The position numbers were made by a program, and so were the translations under genes. Under the pieces are notes generated by a model. That model was not told the DNA's origin. It did not search any database and saw only the letters and a program-made list of their open reading frames with translations. From an uncultured Persicobacter sp. (GTDB lineage Bacteria; Bacteroidota; Bacteroidia; Cytophagales; Cyclobacteriaceae), in the NCBI GenBank assembly GCA_947498325.1, contig CANMKE010000005.1:205110-269109 (forward strand): a stretch of DNA of 64,000 nt, written 5' to 3'. Positions within the stretch are counted from its first letter, which is position 1. Each line of letters starts with the position of its first letter. Below are positions 9,667-18,709 of this stretch, one piece after another.

Positions 9667-10047
9667 TTAGTTGGTTTCTTCTTTTGAAGTGGCCTTCAAG
9701 CCATCAAAAATCCGTTTGGCTGCCATACTCCAAATGCGCTTGTTGTATGATTTAGAATTCTCGAAATAGGTGGCGTATTCTTTATGGCTCATCTGCCCCA
9801 TGACCATCCCCAATACTGAAAATTTGATCGAAAATTCTTTTAGCAATAGCGTGTCAATTTGTTGTTTGAGTTTGGAATCCTCAACACGTTCCAAATCGAA
9901 ATGAACCGATCCGAAATACTCACGGACCAATATCAGCAAATGATCATTTAGCGCTTTAAGGATAGGCCGAAGGGTTTCATTCTGAAATGATAGTTTAACT
10001 TTATCTGATGGTAAAATTCCTTTAATCTCAGGACGTATATGTAACAT
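9667..10047 (-). CDS. conserved hypothetical protein, 126 aa
   Basis: A short soluble protein with no signal peptide or membrane segment. It starts MLHIRPEIKGILPSDKVKLS and continues with a largely helical sequence (FQNETLRPILKALNDHLLILVRE, then KQQIDTLLLKEFSIKFSVLGMVMGQM). The pattern FQNETLRPI... resembles a small Bacteroidota-specific family sometimes carrying unreliable names in databases; I do not assign a function. It converges on the PepSY gene with only 35 nt between stops, and has its own upstream AT-rich region. Good codon structure and length argue that it is real. Confidence 0.7.
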   Translation of the reverse strand: MLHIRPEIKGILPSDKVKLSFQNETLRPILKALNDHLLILVREYFGSVHFDLERVEDSKLKQQIDTLLLKEFSIKFSVLGMVMGQMSHKEYATYFENSKSYNKRIWSMAAKRIFDGLKATSKEETN

Positions 10048-10088
10048 TGAATTAAGCTTTAATTTATAACTTAACTACATGTACGAAA

Positions 10089-10127
10089 AAAAGTAAAAAT
10101 GCTTCAAAATTTGACCTTTGAAGCATT
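10089..10127 (-). terminator. intrinsic terminator of the carbonic anhydrase gene
   Basis: An 11-bp perfect stem (10098-10108 with 10117-10127) followed, on the minus strand, by a T-rich tract. Confidence 0.7.
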
Positions 10128-10150
10128 GATTTTTTATAAAAAGTCCGATT

Positions 10151-10777
10151 TTAATCTAAATGATAGATTTCCATGATGTCTTTCATCTTCTCATTCATGT
10201 TCATATCAAGGTCAATTAGTTTCCCTGATTGAATATCGAATACCCAACCATGAATATCCAGCTGACCGCTATTGAAGGCCCGCTGAACACAGGCGGTCTT
10301 CAGTACATTAATACATTGCTCTTGCACATTAAGCTCTACCAACCGCTTATATCTTGCCGTTTCGTCTGTAATAGCATTGAGTTCTTCTTTATGAAGTCGG
10401 TAAACATCCCGAATATTTCGAAGGTATGGATTTAGAATGCCCAAATCAGCAGATTGCATCGCCGCCATTACACCGCCACAGAAATAGTGCCCCACAACAA
10501 TAATTTGTTTGACTTTCAAATGCACTACAGCATATTCCAACACCGACTGTGAACCCAAATCAATATTAGAGACCATATTCGCTATGTTTCTATAGACAAA
10601 TATATCCCCTGGATGTGCTCCCGTAATTTCTTCTGCAGTAACACGGCTGTCGGAACAACCGATATACAAAATCTCGGGGCTTTGTCCTTTTGATAAATTC
10701 TCAAAGTAGTTGTCATCCACTTTTAATTTATCAGCTACCCACTTTTTGTTATTTTCAAAGATTAATTCCAGATTCAT
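10151..10777 (-). CDS. can: beta-class carbonic anhydrase
   Basis: A 208-residue enzyme interconverting CO2 and bicarbonate. The zinc site of beta-CAs is complete: CSDSR (C41, D43, R45) and GHYFC (H97, C100), with the adjacent CGGVMAA loop. The GAHPGDIFVYRNIAN block is also standard. No signal peptide, so it is cytoplasmic. Bicarbonate supply would suit the carboxylation and decarboxylation chemistry found at 27-38 kb, although that link is only thematic. It is a single-gene unit with its own terminator. Confidence 0.93.
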   Translation of the reverse strand: MNLELIFENNKKWVADKLKVDDNYFENLSKGQSPEILYIGCSDSRVTAEEITGAHPGDIFVYRNIANMVSNIDLGSQSVLEYAVVHLKVKQIIVVGHYFCGGVMAAMQSADLGILNPYLRNIRDVYRLHKEELNAITDETARYKRLVELNVQEQCINVLKTACVQRAFNSGQLDIHGWVFDIQSGKLIDLDMNMNEKMKDIMEIYHLD

Positions 10778-10994
10778 ATCGGATCGTTAAGATTATCATT
10801 TGGATAAATAATCCAAAACATATTTTGCATGTAAAAATAGCATATTTTGAAAATACTCGCCAAATTTTGAGAAGCATTCATCCCTATACTACCTACATAT
10901 AGATTATGCTTTAAATATCAGATGAAAAAATCGCAAACACACTGATATAACTCATTGAGTATTACATTTCAGCTATCCGAGTACCTTTACAGAT

Positions 10995-11498
10995 ATGAAA
11001 GAACAAAAAAACATCGCGTTGAAAACCATTGCACCCATATTACTGATTGGAGCAAAAGAGCCAACCACCCTGAGAAACTTGCAAGACCCTGCTAAAATTT
11101 GGCGGTTCTTTAAACCATTGATGAAGCATATCGAGGCGTATGAAAAAAATCGGTTCTACGCTACTTTTAGAGCCAGTGCCCCATTGGCTGGTCCTGGTTT
11201 CATGGACATCCCCATTGAACGCTGGGCAGCAGTTAAGGGGCAGCACGAAGAACAATCATTGCCCGATGGTTTAGCCTATTCACAAATTGAGGGAGGTTTA
11301 TATGCCACCTACACCTACCAGGGGCGGGCAGCCGACTTCAATAATAGCCTGGAAAACTTTCGTGAGCAATATTTAGCTTCGTCAGGCTATGAATGGGATT
11401 GGAGCCGAGCACAATTTGAAACTTTCGATTCAAACTATGATCCATTGAATGAACAATCCACCGAGGAGATTTGGATTCCCATTATTAAAAAAAAGTGA
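10995..11498 (+). CDS. GyrI-like / effector-binding domain protein
   Basis: A 167-residue protein consisting of one GyrI/AraC-effector-binding-like domain, without a DNA-binding part. Supporting features are the repeated beta-rich halves, MDIPIERWAAVKGQ in the middle and the end EEIWIPIIKKK, where the penultimate acidic residue of such domains binds cationic ligands. Stand-alone members bind or sequester small hydrophobic or toxic compounds. The start at 10995 has no competing upstream ATG. It is monocistronic, with a terminator about 20 nt past its stop. Confidence 0.75.
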   Translation: MKEQKNIALKTIAPILLIGAKEPTTLRNLQDPAKIWRFFKPLMKHIEAYEKNRFYATFRASAPLAGPGFMDIPIERWAAVKGQHEEQSLPDGLAYSQIEGGLYATYTYQGRAADFNNSLENFREQYLASSGYEWDWSRAQFETFDSNYDPLNEQSTEEIWIPIIKKK

Positions 11499-11517
11499 CA
11501 AATTGCATTAAAACAAT

Positions 11518-11545
11518 AAGACCCGGATAAATCCGGGTCTTTCAA
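11518..11545 (+). terminator. intrinsic terminator of the GyrI-like gene
   Basis: A GC-rich 8-9 bp stem (11520-11528 with 11531-11539) with a minimal loop, followed by TTT. Confidence 0.75.
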
Positions 11546-12092
11546 ACTGTCAATTTTTTTTGACGTAACACTACAAGTTTAGAGTATTTCTGAAGTCAAC
11601 GCTTAAATGTCTCCAGACGTCCTCAAATTATTGGCATCCCATCGATCATTTCAAGAATACCTCTTACATTTCCTTACAAATATCGTATAAATATTTGACT
11701 TTTCAACACCCCAAAAGATTAAGCCCCTATCCAAAACTAAGGCGAATTATGCACTCATCAAACAGCAATAAGCTATAAATCAGACTCTTAACTTCATTTA
11801 TATAAACTTTTTAAGATGAAAAATATTAAAAAAAAGTTTGAAAATAAATAATTTCCAAAGTCATCTAAAGCATATTCTTAACCCGCCTACACCGCATTTC
11901 TTAAGTAGCTAATATGGATTGCAACAAATAGGTATTGCTTGATTATGATTTCAAAATAACAAAATCAACTATCATTTTTAATTATAATTATTGCACTTTT
12001 TATAAATACCCATCATGATATTCATAAATAGTATCAATTATTAATAAAGCATATTTTAATTATGCCATTTATCGACTACTTACTGACAATTA
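11546..12092. other. AT-rich gene-free stretch
   Basis: About 550 bp with markedly low GC and no plausible gene. The left end (minus strand, about 11634 down to 11571) encodes an open tail reading DVWRHLSVDFRNTLNL then stop, whose DFRNTL end matches the C-terminus of the orphan gene at 12093. It could be the relic of a decayed second copy. Confidence 0.5.
11583..11598. repeat. 16-bp direct repeat, partner at 12102-12117
   Basis: The 16 bases AGTATTTCTGAAGTCA occur here and again 519 bp to the right, where they encode the C-terminal ADFRNT of the orphan ORF. Flanking bases on both sides are also partly alike. See the matching finding. Confidence 0.6.
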
Positions 12093-12719
12093 TCACCTTA
12101 AAGTATTTCTGAAGTCAGCCAAAATAAAAGAGAACAATTTGATCTGTTCTGCATCGATATAAATTGCGTAGGGGCGCTGATAACATTGATGGTTGACAAG
12201 TGCTATTTTTTCCAACAAAATTGAAAAATGCGTGGGAAATGGGAGCTTCAATAATGAAAATATAATCTGGCAACGCTCGACAATATTCAATTTTTCATAA
12301 TTTTCGTACAGCGACTCCCGAAACTCTTCTTGGGTCATTAATTGAACATTTCTAATAACAAGTCGACTATCAAACTGCACTTGCCCACTTTGTATTTCCG
12401 CAAAAGGAATCTGATCTACCAAGCTTTGGAAAATGTGACTTACCAATTCAAGCAGGTGATTGAAACAGCGACTATATTCCTTGATCATTTTTTTGCAAGC
12501 GCGCTCAAAGAGCAAAATCTTTTTTTGCTCAAAAGCGGGATTTTTAAAACTGAAGCCTACTTCTATTCGGTTGCTCAATCCGATCCCCATCAGGTTTTTT
12601 TGCTGGTTCAACAGTTTTGAAATCCCCAACATTTTTGAAACAGACTCCTCAATTTCCGCCATCAGCCAGCAAATTTTTCGGCTATTAGTGAATGATAACT
12701 TTGGGTCAAAAACGCTCAT
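12093..12719 (-). CDS. orphan hypothetical protein, 208 aa
   Basis: A 208-residue reading frame with no family I recognise. It is soluble, largely helical, rich in F, L, I and Q, with several cysteines (C18, C75, C85) and no signal peptide. It sits in the middle of an unusually AT-rich region with more than 400 bp of empty DNA on each side. This and the low GC suggest acquired or decaying DNA. The last residues (ILADFRNTLR) are mirrored by a tail fragment 519 bp away. A long frame in AT-rich DNA is unlikely by chance, so I call it a gene, with moderate confidence. Confidence 0.55.
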   Translation of the reverse strand: MSVFDPKLSFTNSRKICWLMAEIEESVSKMLGISKLLNQQKNLMGIGLSNRIEVGFSFKNPAFEQKKILLFERACKKMIKEYSRCFNHLLELVSHIFQSLVDQIPFAEIQSGQVQFDSRLVIRNVQLMTQEEFRESLYENYEKLNIVERCQIIFSLLKLPFPTHFSILLEKIALVNHQCYQRPYAIYIDAEQIKLFSFILADFRNTLR

Positions 12720-13168
12720 ATTAAAAAATGTATTATATCAATGCACAACTGAAACAATTAAATATAAGATAATATTTGAGGATTCAGTATTCTTAAGCGA
12801 AATAACAAAAAACAATTTGCAGTATTCTTGTTGAATATTGTCTTAAATAAATAATACTAATATAGGAATACTGCAATACCCATCGGTTGGTAATGAAAAT
12901 TTAAACTATTTTTATACTATTCTAAACCTTCAATTAATTCACTATATATCAATTACTTACCTACACCACTTCAAAACAACGACCTCGAATACTCCAAAAC
13001 AACACAATTCCCTTTTTCCATTTATAATTAAATATTACCACTCGCCGATAAAAACAAGCAGTCTAAAAATAGTTTATTGAATATGCCTTTGTAAACACTT
13101 ACAATTGTATCAAGCTTGAATATCCAATCAAGTGGAAATCTATTTACTTTAATCTTATCCAATAATTG
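12720..13168. other. AT-rich intergenic region
   Basis: About 450 bp between divergent genes (orphan on minus, M16 peptidase on plus). No ORF, hairpin or repeat stood out. It must hold both promoters. Confidence 0.5.
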
Positions 13169-14485
13169 ATGAAAAGGGTACTAAGTTTAGTGTTTTGTTG
13201 TCTATGCTATTTCCAGATCATGGCACAGGACACTCAAATCAAATTTGAAGAATATGACTTGCCGAATGGTCTTCATGTTATTCTGCACCAGGATCAATCC
13301 ACACCAAATGTGCAGGTATCGGTAGGATACCATGTTGGTAGTAAAAATGAAGTAGAACACCGTACAGGTTTCGCCCATTTCTTTGAGCACCTGCTTTTCG
13401 AAGGCTCAAAAAATATTAAACGAGGAGAATTTGACAAATACTGCTCGAATGCGGGGGGGTATAACAACGCCTACACTACGCAGGATATGACTTTCTATTA
13501 TGACAAATTCCCTGCTCACCAATGGAAATTAGGATTGTGGCTGGAGTCAGAGCGCATGTTGCATGCAAATATTCTACAAATTGGTGTTGATACACAACGT
13601 AAAGTGGTGAAGGAAGAAAAACGCATGCGTTACGCTCGTCCTTATGGTACATTCCTTGACCAATTGATGAAGCATACTTATAAGGTACACCCTTATGCCC
13701 ACACACCAATTGGTTCTATGGAAGATTTGAACCAGGCAAAATTGGAAGAGTTCATGAACTTTTACAATCACTATTATGTGCCAAACAACGCGGTATTGGT
13801 GATTGCGGGTGATTTCAATATCAAATCAGTAAAAGCGGAGATCAATACTTATTTCAAAGATATCCCTAAAGGAGAGAAAGAAATTGTTCGTCCTACGGTT
13901 CAGGAGCCAGCGCAAACCACAGAAATCAGAGATGTTGTTTATGATAACATCACCCTTCCAGGGGTATTCATGGGCTACCGCACGCCAGGCGTAGCGAGCA
14001 AAGATTATCAGGCCGTTCAGTTGTTCATTTCAGTATTGGCCAACGGAGCATCCTCACGTATGTACAAGCAAATTGTCGATAAAGAGCAAATTGCCATGGC
14101 GAGTGAATTATTCAACCTCGATCTTGAATACGAATCAAATTCGATTGTTTACTCTATCGCAAGTCAGGGTGTAAATCCTAACGATCTTGAAAAGAGCATC
14201 GACAAAGTGGTTGATAATGCAGTAGAGAATGGCATTACGCAAAAAGAACTGGACAAAGCAAAAAATATTGCGGAAGCAGAATATTTGAAATCTTTGAGCA
14301 AAATGGACGATATCAGCCAGATGTTAGCGAAAAACTACATTTTTAAAGGGAACACTGGAGCAATCAATACGACCCTGAATGACATCCGTTCAGTAAGCCT
14401 TGATGATATTTCACGCGTAGCGAAAAAATATTTCGTCAAGGATAACCGTGTTGTATTGCAATACTTGCCTAAGACGCAAAAATAA
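13169..14485 (+). CDS. M16 family zinc metallopeptidase, catalytic subunit
   Basis: A 438-residue secreted pitrilysin-type protease. Start at the ATG at 13169; a signal peptide ends in MAQ (residue 20). The inverted zinc motif HFFEH is at residues 70-74 within TGFAHFFEHLLFEGS, and the downstream acidic ligand is in VVKEEKRMR. The second half is the M16 C-terminal domain (EIRDVVYDNITLPGVFMGYR onward). Such proteases degrade periplasmic peptides in an ATP-independent way. It pairs with the following gene, which lacks the metal motif; the two probably form a heterodimer like other bacterial M16 pairs. Confidence 0.9.
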   Translation: MKRVLSLVFCCLCYFQIMAQDTQIKFEEYDLPNGLHVILHQDQSTPNVQVSVGYHVGSKNEVEHRTGFAHFFEHLLFEGSKNIKRGEFDKYCSNAGGYNNAYTTQDMTFYYDKFPAHQWKLGLWLESERMLHANILQIGVDTQRKVVKEEKRMRYARPYGTFLDQLMKHTYKVHPYAHTPIGSMEDLNQAKLEEFMNFYNHYYVPNNAVLVIAGDFNIKSVKAEINTYFKDIPKGEKEIVRPTVQEPAQTTEIRDVVYDNITLPGVFMGYRTPGVASKDYQAVQLFISVLANGASSRMYKQIVDKEQIAMASELFNLDLEYESNSIVYSIASQGVNPNDLEKSIDKVVDNAVENGITQKELDKAKNIAEAEYLKSLSKMDDISQMLAKNYIFKGNTGAINTTLNDIRSVSLDDISRVAKKYFVKDNRVVLQYLPKTQK

Positions 14486-14518
14486 TCCTCTATTCTTAGC
14501 GAAAATAAACTTATAGAA

Positions 14519-15928
14519 ATGAAAAAACTGAATTTCATATATATCCTGTTGGCCTTCTTCTTTGTAAGCCAACAAGCTTTTGCTCAGGTGGACAGAACCC
14601 ACGCACCAAAAGCTGAAAAGCCTGCAAAAATCAAACTGAAAACGCCTAAAACTTTCACTTTGCCAAATGGCCTGAAAGTATTGGTAGTGAGTAATCACGA
14701 AATTCCAAGTGTTACTTTTTCTTTGCGCCTTTACAACAACCCTGTTTTGGAAGGTTCAAAAGCGGGGATGTCATCCATTACAAGTTCATTGATGGGCAGT
14801 GGAACAGCCACGCGTACCAAAGATGAAATCAATGAAGAAATGGACTTCATGGGAACGGCCTTTTCTTCAGGTACCAGCGGAATGTATGTAGAAACCCTGA
14901 GCCGATACAAAAAGAAATCTTTTGAGATCATGGCTGATGTGGCCTTGCATTCAAAATTTAGCAAAGAGGAGTTTGAAAAAGCGATGAACCAGGAAAGCAA
15001 TGGCTTGGCTATGGTTCCTAACAGCATGGATGCGATTTCAAAGAACTTGGTGAATGTTGCCAATTTCGGACACGAACACCCTTATGGAGAAATTGAAACT
15101 CTGGAAACATTGAAAAACGTTACTTTGGCGGACTGCCAGTCGTTTTACGAAAATGCCTACACGCCAAACAATGCTTACCTTTCAATGATCGGTGACATTT
15201 CCTATAAAGAAGCGAAGGCGCTGGCGACAAAGTATTTCTCTACATGGAAGAAATCTGCCAACAAAACTGTGGCACCTACCGCACCAGAAGCACCTTCAAA
15301 AACGACCATCTATTTCTCTGATTTGGAATCTGCTCAACAGTCGAGCATTACCATTACAAACCCTATCAAGTACAACCCAAAAAACAGTGATTATATTGCT
15401 GCTAAATTGATGGCCAATATTTTAGGGGGTGGATCAAGTGCACGTCTGTACAAAAACCTGAGAGAAACACACGGCTATACTTATGGCGCCTACTCTTATG
15501 TATCACCTAACAGATTCACAGGAGAATTTGTAGCTTCAGGAAAAGTGCGTAACGCAGTCACTGATTCGGCAATTGTTGAATTTATGCACGAGTTGAAAGC
15601 GATTCGTAAAGCACCAGTTACACAATTGGAACTTGACCAGGCGAAAGCAACCATGATCGGTTCTTATGCCCGTAGCCTTGAAGACCCAAAGAACATTGCA
15701 AGCTTTGCGATCAGTCAGGAATTGTACAAGTTGCCTAAAACTTTTTACGCTACTTACATTCAAAAAATTCAGGCCGTAACTTTGGAGGATATCCAAAAAG
15801 CTGCTGAGAAATATATTCAGCCAGAAAACAGCAATATTATTGTTGTTGGAAAAGGCAGCGAGGTGAAAGAATCCTTGAAACAATTTGGCGAAGTTGTTGA
15901 CTTCGGACCATTTGGAAAAAAGTTGTAA
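14519..15928 (+). CDS. M16 family peptidase, non-catalytic partner subunit
   Basis: A 469-residue protein with a signal peptide (to FAQ, about residue 23) and the M16 fold: LPNGLKVLVVSNHEIPSVTFSLR, then SKAGMSSITSSLMGSG where the HxxEH motif would be, so the zinc site is absent. The C-terminal half retains the R/Y substrate-binding pattern (LRETHGYTYGAYSY). Catalytically dead M16 subunits with an intact R/Y site are known to complete the active site cavity of their partner. It starts 33 nt after the catalytic subunit stop, as one operon, and ends at a strong terminator. Confidence 0.88.
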   Translation: MKKLNFIYILLAFFFVSQQAFAQVDRTHAPKAEKPAKIKLKTPKTFTLPNGLKVLVVSNHEIPSVTFSLRLYNNPVLEGSKAGMSSITSSLMGSGTATRTKDEINEEMDFMGTAFSSGTSGMYVETLSRYKKKSFEIMADVALHSKFSKEEFEKAMNQESNGLAMVPNSMDAISKNLVNVANFGHEHPYGEIETLETLKNVTLADCQSFYENAYTPNNAYLSMIGDISYKEAKALATKYFSTWKKSANKTVAPTAPEAPSKTTIYFSDLESAQQSSITITNPIKYNPKNSDYIAAKLMANILGGGSSARLYKNLRETHGYTYGAYSYVSPNRFTGEFVASGKVRNAVTDSAIVEFMHELKAIRKAPVTQLELDQAKATMIGSYARSLEDPKNIASFAISQELYKLPKTFYATYIQKIQAVTLEDIQKAAEKYIQPENSNIIVVGKGSEVKESLKQFGEVVDFGPFGKKL

Positions 15929-15952
15929 ATATATAACTTTTGATTAGTCAGT

Positions 15953-15984
15953 AAGCCGATCACGGAAGTGGTCGGCTTTTTTTG
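15953..15984 (+). terminator. intrinsic terminator of the M16 operon
   Basis: An 11-bp stem (15953-15963 with 15968-15978, one G-T pair), GGAA loop, then a T-run. Confidence 0.85.
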
Positions 15985-16044
15985 TGACCTCTATTTTTTT
16001 GGCGTTAATGGAAGAAATGCACGCACTCGTTCCTCAAAAGAAGC

Positions 16045-16425
16045 TTAGTTCAGTGGTAATAATCGATTCAGATCCTCGGAGTCGGCCACCAGGTGCACCT
16101 GCCCTTCAACAAGCACCAAAGGAGATTTCAGTAACGAAGGATAATAGGTAAACATTTCGGCGTACCAGGCATCTGTGGGAGCATCGAGCTGCTCAAACCG
16201 ATGTAAGAAATTTGGATAGAAAGTCGAAGCCTTACTCACCACATTTTGAGCATCCTGCCCTATGGCAGTCACCAAATCAGTAAATACCTCTTTACAACAT
16301 TTACATCTGCTGAGATCGATATGCCGAAAAACAACTTTGGCCGATTCCAGCTGTTGAATCATCTTTAAGTCCGCAGGATTTTCTCCATTGAAATACACGG
16401 CAGGGGTTTGGTGGCTCTTATTCAT
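16045..16425 (-). CDS. ArsC/Spx-like thioredoxin-fold protein
   Basis: A 126-residue protein with the arsenate-reductase-like fold: an opening strand VYFNGENPADLKMIQQLE, then VVFRHIDLSR, a helical middle, and the end YPSLLKSPLVLVEGQVHLV, which matches the conserved ArsC-family segment where a cis-proline follows the Arg/Lys. The catalytic Cys expected after the first strand is missing (the position reads NGENPAD). A CKCC cluster at about residues 41-44 is unusual and might be a redox or metal site. It is therefore probably not an arsenate reductase; a regulatory or redox role is possible. Confidence 0.65.
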   Translation of the reverse strand: MNKSHQTPAVYFNGENPADLKMIQQLESAKVVFRHIDLSRCKCCKEVFTDLVTAIGQDAQNVVSKASTFYPNFLHRFEQLDAPTDAWYAEMFTYYPSLLKSPLVLVEGQVHLVADSEDLNRLLPLN

Positions 16426-16443
16426 GGTTTTTTCAGTTTTAAG

Positions 16444-16480
16444 GCATAAAAAAATTGCCCATCATTGATGATAGGCAATT
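16444..16480 (-). terminator. intrinsic terminator of the MscS-like gene
   Basis: An imperfect 13-bp stem (about 16453-16480), reading into a run of seven T on the minus strand. It lies just past the channel gene stop. Confidence 0.75.
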
Positions 16481-16513
16481 ACACAATAACAAGCTAATTA
16501 TCAAATAGTTAAT

Positions 16514-18148
16514 CTATTTTTTTGTTTCAAAATAGCTTGCCATTCTCATTTCCATTTCCTGTCGGTCCATTGCCCCAGGGGTCATTGAAGGCTGACCAGG
16601 GAACTCCTCCATATGTAATGTTTGGGTAGGGAATGCGAAACGCACCCCGAGGTGTTCCGCTAATTTCATGATCTCAAGGTTCACCTCATGACGGGCCCGA
16701 AGCTCATCGCCCCACTCGGGTACTGAAAAGAAAATATAAAATAGGATATCCAACGAGTGTGCGCCATAGCTGTTGAAATAGACATGAAAATAATCCTTAC
16801 GGGTTTCAGGGTGTTGCCTAACAATCTCCCTGAGGCCTTCCACAAATAATTCTACCGCCGAGGCTGGGGTGTCATAGGTAACCTGAATCATCGTTTTATA
16901 TCTTCGGTACGAACGTAAACCCATGTTATCGACGGTCATATCAGCAATTTTACCATTCGGAATACTCGTTACAGAATTGTGAAAAGTGCGAATTCGAGTG
17001 GAACGAAATCCTACTTCCTCTACCGTTCCATCGAAGCCACTGCCCGTAACCCAATCCCCGATTTGAAATGGACGATCGACGAAAATCATCAGCGAGCCAA
17101 AAAGGTTTTTAATGGTATCCTGAGCGGCCAGTGCAAACGCAAGACCACCAATCGAAATACCTGCCAACAGCGTCGTAATGTCATAATCGAGATTCTGTAA
17201 AACAAGCAACATCCCAATAATGACCACCACCACTTTAAGGAAGCGGCGCAAAAGTGGTACAAGCTGATCGTCCAGTGTACTTTCAGTAGTACGCGCAACC
17301 TTGGCAAAATAATCGCAAATGATATCTACCAATCGGTAAATCAGCACCAATAAAAAGAACGGCTGCAGCAGTCGTAAAATCAGTAAAAATGCCGCCTGAA
17401 ATTTTGCCGTAAACTGCAAAATGGGCAACATCAATATGGCCAGAGAAATGACCACAAAAAGTGAAAATGGCTTGGATAATGGCTTAATAATTAGACCATG
17501 TGTTTTATTGAGCTTGAGGCGCAAAAGCACCCGTTCCAGTAAATTACTGGCAATGTGCGTCAGGACCTGATACACAATCACACAAATACCCAGAATGATT
17601 AACAAGCCCAGCACCTGCCAGTAGTAAATGCCCAAAAACTGATTATCGCCCAAACCTTGCAGCATGTTCAAAAGCTTGTCCATTCCGTAAGGATAAACTC
17701 GCTGGTGAATCACAGGGATGGCCAAAACCGACTCTTTTGAATAGTACCACTTCCCTTCAATTTTTTCGAGGTACAGCTTGGGAAAATTCTTGGAGATGCG
17801 ATAAATATGTTCATTGGAAAGGCTGTCGATATAATCCGCTTGCCCTGGAATATCTTTCACAGAGTTATAAAAACCCACCCCATCATAAATCTGCTTCAGC
17901 TGCAAAGCTCGCCGTTCAAGCTTCTTCTCCGACATCCCCTGAACAGGAAACAGCGACCGCACAGATTTTGACTTATCAAAATGCTGTTCCTGCAAAAAAT
18001 AATAGTGATTATTGATACAGCTCCGAGGTGAAATCAGGCTGGTGTCGGGAAGGGTTTCAATCGTTTGTTGTGCTTGTGCCGCCCCCCAGCAAAAAAATAA
18101 TAATACAAAGACAATATGCCTCATCATCATAAAGGTAGTTTGTTTCAT
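16514..18148 (-). CDS. MscS family mechanosensitive channel with periplasmic N-terminal domain
   Basis: About 544 residues. I start at the ATG at 18148 because the two upstream in-frame ATGs (18190, 18175) fall in or next to the terminator of the MarR gene; a signal peptide ending in AQAQ follows. Residues about 35-150 are a soluble, probably periplasmic domain, then five hydrophobic segments from about residue 165. The last one carries the MscS pore helix (LAGISIGGLAFALAAQDTIKN), followed by the beta domain (DRPFQIGDWVTGSGFDGTVEEVGFRSTRIRT) and a C-terminal alpha/beta part. It acts as a turgor-release valve in the inner membrane. Confidence 0.9.
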   Translation of the reverse strand: MKQTTFMMMRHIVFVLLFFCWGAAQAQQTIETLPDTSLISPRSCINNHYYFLQEQHFDKSKSVRSLFPVQGMSEKKLERRALQLKQIYDGVGFYNSVKDIPGQADYIDSLSNEHIYRISKNFPKLYLEKIEGKWYYSKESVLAIPVIHQRVYPYGMDKLLNMLQGLGDNQFLGIYYWQVLGLLIILGICVIVYQVLTHIASNLLERVLLRLKLNKTHGLIIKPLSKPFSLFVVISLAILMLPILQFTAKFQAAFLLILRLLQPFFLLVLIYRLVDIICDYFAKVARTTESTLDDQLVPLLRRFLKVVVVIIGMLLVLQNLDYDITTLLAGISIGGLAFALAAQDTIKNLFGSLMIFVDRPFQIGDWVTGSGFDGTVEEVGFRSTRIRTFHNSVTSIPNGKIADMTVDNMGLRSYRRYKTMIQVTYDTPASAVELFVEGLREIVRQHPETRKDYFHVYFNSYGAHSLDILFYIFFSVPEWGDELRARHEVNLEIMKLAEHLGVRFAFPTQTLHMEEFPGQPSMTPGAMDRQEMEMRMASYFETKK

Positions 18149-18177
18149 GCAGCAAAGATGTGAAAATCCGCTCATAC

Positions 18178-18213
18178 AAAAAAAGTTCACCCTTAAAGGA
18201 TGAACTTTTTTTC
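18178..18213. terminator. strong bidirectional terminator downstream of marR-like gene
   Basis: A stem of about 15 bp including A/T tails around a TTAAA loop (18178-18213), with T-runs in both directions. Its position fixes the end of the MarR transcript and argues against the longest start of the MscS gene. Confidence 0.85.
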
Positions 18214-18235
18214 CCTGATGTTTACCAAGGGGAAA

Positions 18236-18709
18236 TTATGAATTATTCGATTTGATATTCCTGACTACCTGTAATAATACCTCCATACAAGTTTCAAGAT
18301 TCTCTTCCGAAATGCTTCTAAAACAATACTGAGAAGTGGCTTCGAAAACATCTGCCAACGGCTCCTTCAATTCTCTTCCCTGCTGTGTCAGGTAGATGAG
18401 CTTCGAACGCTTATCTTTCTGGTTGGGCACACGCACCACCAAATTTTGCTTTTCAAGGTTATCAATCAAGCTGGTGATACTCGCCCGATTTTTCATCAAA
18501 CGATCTGCCAGTTTCTGCTGAGATTGCCCGTCCTCGGCCCATAACAATCGCAAAAGACTCCATTGTTCTCTGGTGATGTTGAAGCCCGCTCTGCTAAACT
18601 GACTATCCAAAAGATAATTGGACAACCTCGCCACCTGCCCTAAATGAGACCCTAACTCATTTCTCAAATCAACCACAGCGTGGTCCATAATTTCTGTATC
18701 TGTCATCAT
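18236..18709 (-). CDS. MarR family transcriptional regulator
   Basis: A 157-residue winged-helix regulator. Residues 40-110 show the MarR core: ITREQWSLLRLLWAEDGQSQQ, the recognition region LADRLMKNRASITSLIDNLEKQNLV and the wing VRVPNQKDKRSKLIYLT. Flanking helices form the dimer interface. No divergent partner gene lies nearby; the DNA upstream is empty for about 1 kb. It may control itself or distant genes. A start at 18706 is equally possible. Confidence 0.9.
   Translation of the reverse strand: MMTDTEIMDHAVVDLRNELGSHLGQVARLSNYLLDSQFSRAGFNITREQWSLLRLLWAEDGQSQQKLADRLMKNRASITSLIDNLEKQNLVVRVPNQKDKRSKLIYLTQQGRELKEPLADVFEATSQYCFRSISEENLETCMEVLLQVVRNIKSNNS

Noticed and set aside
16045..16425. 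arsenate reductase annotation
   Set aside because: The catalytic Cys position is not conserved, so only the fold is claimed.
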